Notes under the pieces: generated by a model
What the model was told of the DNA's origin: nothing
Database searches by the model: none
What the model saw: only the letters and a program-made list of their open reading frames with translations
NCBI GenBank assembly: GCA_963823435.1
Contig: CAWGLN010000001.1
Location: forward strand, 682,001-746,000
Source of the DNA: CAKZML01 sp963823435
GTDB lineage: Bacteria; Pseudomonadota; Gammaproteobacteria; Steroidobacterales; BM003
Direction of reading: 5' to 3'
DNA: 64,000 nt
Part shown: one piece after another, positions 62,092 through 64,000 of the stretch
Layout: each line of letters starts with the position of its first letter
Position numbering within the stretch: position 1 is the first letter of the stretch
Position numbers and translations under genes: made by a program

Positions 62092-62823
62092 TTATTGCAG
62101 CAACTCGCCTTGCAGGAATCGCCGTGCCTCGTCAGTCGTCGGGTGGTCGAAAAACTGTCCGGCCGGGCTATGCTCAAGCAAACGCCCCTTGTGCAAAAAC
62201 AGCACGTCTCCGGCCAGGCGTCGGGCCTGGAGAATGTCATGCGTGGTCATGATGATCCGGGTTCCCTCCGCGTCGGCGTCTCTGATCATCGATTCCACCG
62301 CAGCGGTGGCCCCCGGATCGAGATTCGAGGTCGGCTCATCCAGCATCAGGACCCTGGGCCTGAGCACCAGGGCCCGGGCGATGCTCAGGCGTTGTTGCTC
62401 ACCGCCGGACAGCGTGCGCGCCGGATGTTCCGCCAATTCTGCAAGACCGGCTTCAACCAGCGCCGACTCGATGCGCGCCCGTCGTTGCTCTCCACTCACT
62501 CCCATGATCCCCAACACATGCCCGATGTTGTCGGCGACGGAACGTCGGAGCAGGACAGTGCGTTGAAACACCATGGCCAGACCGCGTCCCGCCTGGGCCG
62601 GAGTCTGACCGCCCCAGCTGATCGCACCAGACCTGGGTTTGAGCAATCCATGACAGAGCCGCAACAGAAGACTCTTGCCTGCACCGTTTGGCCCGAGTAT
62701 CACTGTGCGCAATCCATCCTCCAGGCGAAAATTCAGGTCCAGCAGCAGGTCCTTGCCCTGGGCGCTATGGCACAGGTCCGTGATTTCCAACGGCAGCAGC
62801 GATGTCTTGTCAGCCCTATCCAT
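62092..62823 (-). CDS. tupC: Tungstate ABC importer, ATPase
   Basis: 243 residues from ATG 62823, which overlaps the tupB stop by 8 bp (an in-frame ATG at 62841 is the alternative). Walker A LGPNGAGKSLLLRL, signature LSGGEQQRLSIARAL and Walker B VLMLDEPTSNLDP are intact, with the switch His in MTTHDILQARRL. It is short and lacks the C-terminal TOBE domain that ModC proteins carry, which fits TupC. Confidence 0.9.
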   Translation of the reverse strand: MDRADKTSLLPLEITDLCHSAQGKDLLLDLNFRLEDGLRTVILGPNGAGKSLLLRLCHGLLKPRSGAISWGGQTPAQAGRGLAMVFQRTVLLRRSVADNIGHVLGIMGVSGEQRRARIESALVEAGLAELAEHPARTLSGGEQQRLSIARALVLRPRVLMLDEPTSNLDPGATAAVESMIRDADAEGTRIIMTTHDILQARRLAGDVLFLHKGRLLEHSPAGQFFDHPTTDEARRFLQGELLQ

Positions 62824-63520
62824 AGCGCTTGCTCGCTGCATCGCCTATCAGCATGGCGGCGGCGTTCACCCCCACCGCCAGGGTAATCAGCACGATGCCC
62901 AGGGCCAGGGCCAGGTTCAAATTTCCCTTGCTGGTTTCCAGGGCGATGGTGGTAGTCATCACCCGGGTGACATGGTTGATGTTGCCACCCACGATAATGA
63001 CGGCCCCGACTTCCGCGCTGGCCCTGCCGAACCCGGCGAGCAAACCGGTAAGCAGGCGGAAGCGGCCATCCCACAACAAGGTGAAAATACCCTGCACGTG
63101 GCTGGCGCCGAGCGAGCGCAGATATTCATCGTATTCTTCATGCAGATCGGCAATTGTCTGACGGGTAAGCGCCGCAATTATGGGGGTGATCAGGATACTT
63201 TGGGCAATCACCATGGCGGACGGCGTGAACAGCAAGCCCATTTCCCCCAGCGGACCGGCGCGAGACAACAACAGGTAGACCGCCAGCCCAACCACGACCG
63301 GGGGTAAGCCCATGGCCGCATTGAGCAATATTTCCATGGCGCGACGCCCCGGGAAGCGCACCAGGGCAACGGTTGCCCCCAGGGGCAAACCCACCAATGC
63401 CGCGATAAACACCGCCGAAAGACTGACTTTCAACGACAGTGCCACGATCTCCACCAGGGCAGGGTCCAGCGAAATTACCAGTTCCGCGGCGGTGGCCAGA
63501 GCTGAAAAGATATCCCCCAT
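62816..63520 (-). CDS. tupB: Tungstate ABC importer, permease
   Basis: 234 residues, about five membrane helices. The coupling loop contacting the ATPase is GFGRASAEVGAVIIVGGNIN (EAA-like). The segments VSLSAVFIAALVGLPLGATVAL and LLNAAMGLPPVVVGLAVYLLLS are typical of TupB. First gene of the nine-gene W/Mo operon; its promoter should lie in 63521-63872. Confidence 0.9.
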   Translation of the reverse strand: MGDIFSALATAAELVISLDPALVEIVALSLKVSLSAVFIAALVGLPLGATVALVRFPGRRAMEILLNAAMGLPPVVVGLAVYLLLSRAGPLGEMGLLFTPSAMVIAQSILITPIIAALTRQTIADLHEEYDEYLRSLGASHVQGIFTLLWDGRFRLLTGLLAGFGRASAEVGAVIIVGGNINHVTRVMTTTIALETSKGNLNLALALGIVLITLAVGVNAAAMLIGDAASKRYG

Positions 63521-63872
63521 CGTCTTGTCGCCTCCTCAGCGACCAGAGTTCGTGCTTCTACCCCACCCGGCGGGGTTGTCTGTGTACCTGCAATATAAAT
63601 GCCATAGGGGAGTATCGGCCCGTTTTTGGCGCTCTTGTACCGACTTCCGACGTTGGTCCCAAGCATATTGGAAAAAACGGTACAAATTGGCAACATCCAA
63701 AAGTCTTATTGCGTCATCTTGTCCCATGGCGTAGTTTCACGGGACAAAAATCCAGGGGCGGTCGCCGTCGCGCCATGGATCCGATTGATATACACAGCGG
63801 CGCAAAGACCGGGCGTGACGAAACAGACCCGGCCAGAGCATTCAAGAAACTTGGAAGGACATCAGGGAATCC
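63521..63872. other. Intergenic region holding divergent promoters
   Basis: About 350 bp without a convincing gene; open frames on both strands are short and low in recognisable content. It is the only promoter space for the W/Mo operon on the minus strand and for the receiver-like gene on the plus strand. AT-rich parts occur at about 63591-63605 and 63668-63690. I looked for a ModE-type palindrome and did not find a convincing one. Confidence 0.4.
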
Positions 63873-64000
63873 ATGGTTACCAACTCCCGGAAAAATCCGC
63901 GGCCCGCGCCGCTTGCCAGTGATATAGCCTGCAAGCGGCTCTCGGTCCTGCTGGTTGGCGGCGAAGCCGAGCAGCGTTCGTCGCTGCAACGGAGCCTGGC
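63873..64000 (+). CDS. Start of a receiver-domain-like protein (cut by window edge)
   Basis: ATG 63873, with AGGGA about 5 bp upstream, opens 42 codons to the end of the window. The protein starts with a polar leader and then CKRLSVLLVGGEAEQRSSLQ. This resembles the first strand and helix of a response-regulator receiver domain (typically LLVDDEAEQ), with the two acidic residues replaced by Gly-Gly. The identification rests on a few residues only. Confidence 0.35.
   Translation, partial: MVTNSRKNPRPAPLASDIACKRLSVLLVGGEAEQRSSLQRSL

Overview
This window reads as chromosomal DNA of a GC-rich gammaproteobacterium. The best markers are the block hemF-tsaC-topA-smg-dprA-lysM-def-fmt-rsmB, the ntrY/ntrX pair joined to a DUF4390 gene, pntAB, gltBD, priA-argS-SPOR and hemH/hemB. 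I see no rRNA, tRNA, CRISPR array, prophage or complete transposase. The order cannot be fixed from sequence alone; an uncultured Chromatiales- or Woeseiales-like lineage would fit.

Layout: (1) 1-1.1 kb, the tail of an SLC13-type permease followed by a block of dispersed repeats. (2) 1.1-12 kb, a minus-strand run: a very large membrane protein, a lipoprotein, gltB and gltD. (3) 12-30 kb, mixed metabolic and transport genes: putP, DUF924, GNAT, DUF885 peptidase, MATE, thiolase, alanine symporter, hemH, VOC, fructosamine kinase, 5'-3' exonuclease, HNH nuclease and pntBA. (4) 29.8-30.6 kb, a non-coding stretch with a terminator, an AT-rich tract and three DnaA-box-like 9-mers just before priA. 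(5) 30.6-36.4 kb, priA-argS-SPOR-capA. (6) 36.3-43.6 kb, a minus-strand run def-fmt-rsmB-DUF4390-ntrY-ntrX. (7) 43.9-50.7 kb, lysM-dprA-smg-topA-tsaC-hemF. (8) 50.8-56.5 kb, MAPEG, tag, a truncated M3 peptidase, a secreted Cys/Met/His repeat protein, hemB and aroE. (9) 56.6-63.5 kb, a tight nine-gene minus-strand operon for tungstate/molybdate uptake and cofactor maturation: tupB-tupC-tupA-mobA-moeA-moaB-BNR propeller-yqeC-moaD-like. A receiver-like protein begins at the right edge.

Two features cross the window. First, a MITE-like repeat of about 160 bp, with inverted ends related to GGGAGCCTCTGAT, recurs at least seven times, often touching stop codons or placed just before start codons. 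Second, about a dozen genes, including the normally essential argS and the conserved priA and gltB, are broken by single-base indels, several of them in homopolymers. Residual assembly error is a better explanation than gene decay. I give one entry per frameshifted gene and list its open segments.

The strongest candidate for an under-described system is the W/Mo operon that joins TupABC to a cytoplasmic BNR propeller, a YqeC-family protein and a Gly-Gly-ended MoaD-like protein. The repeat family and the Cys-Pro-Met/His repeat protein are next.
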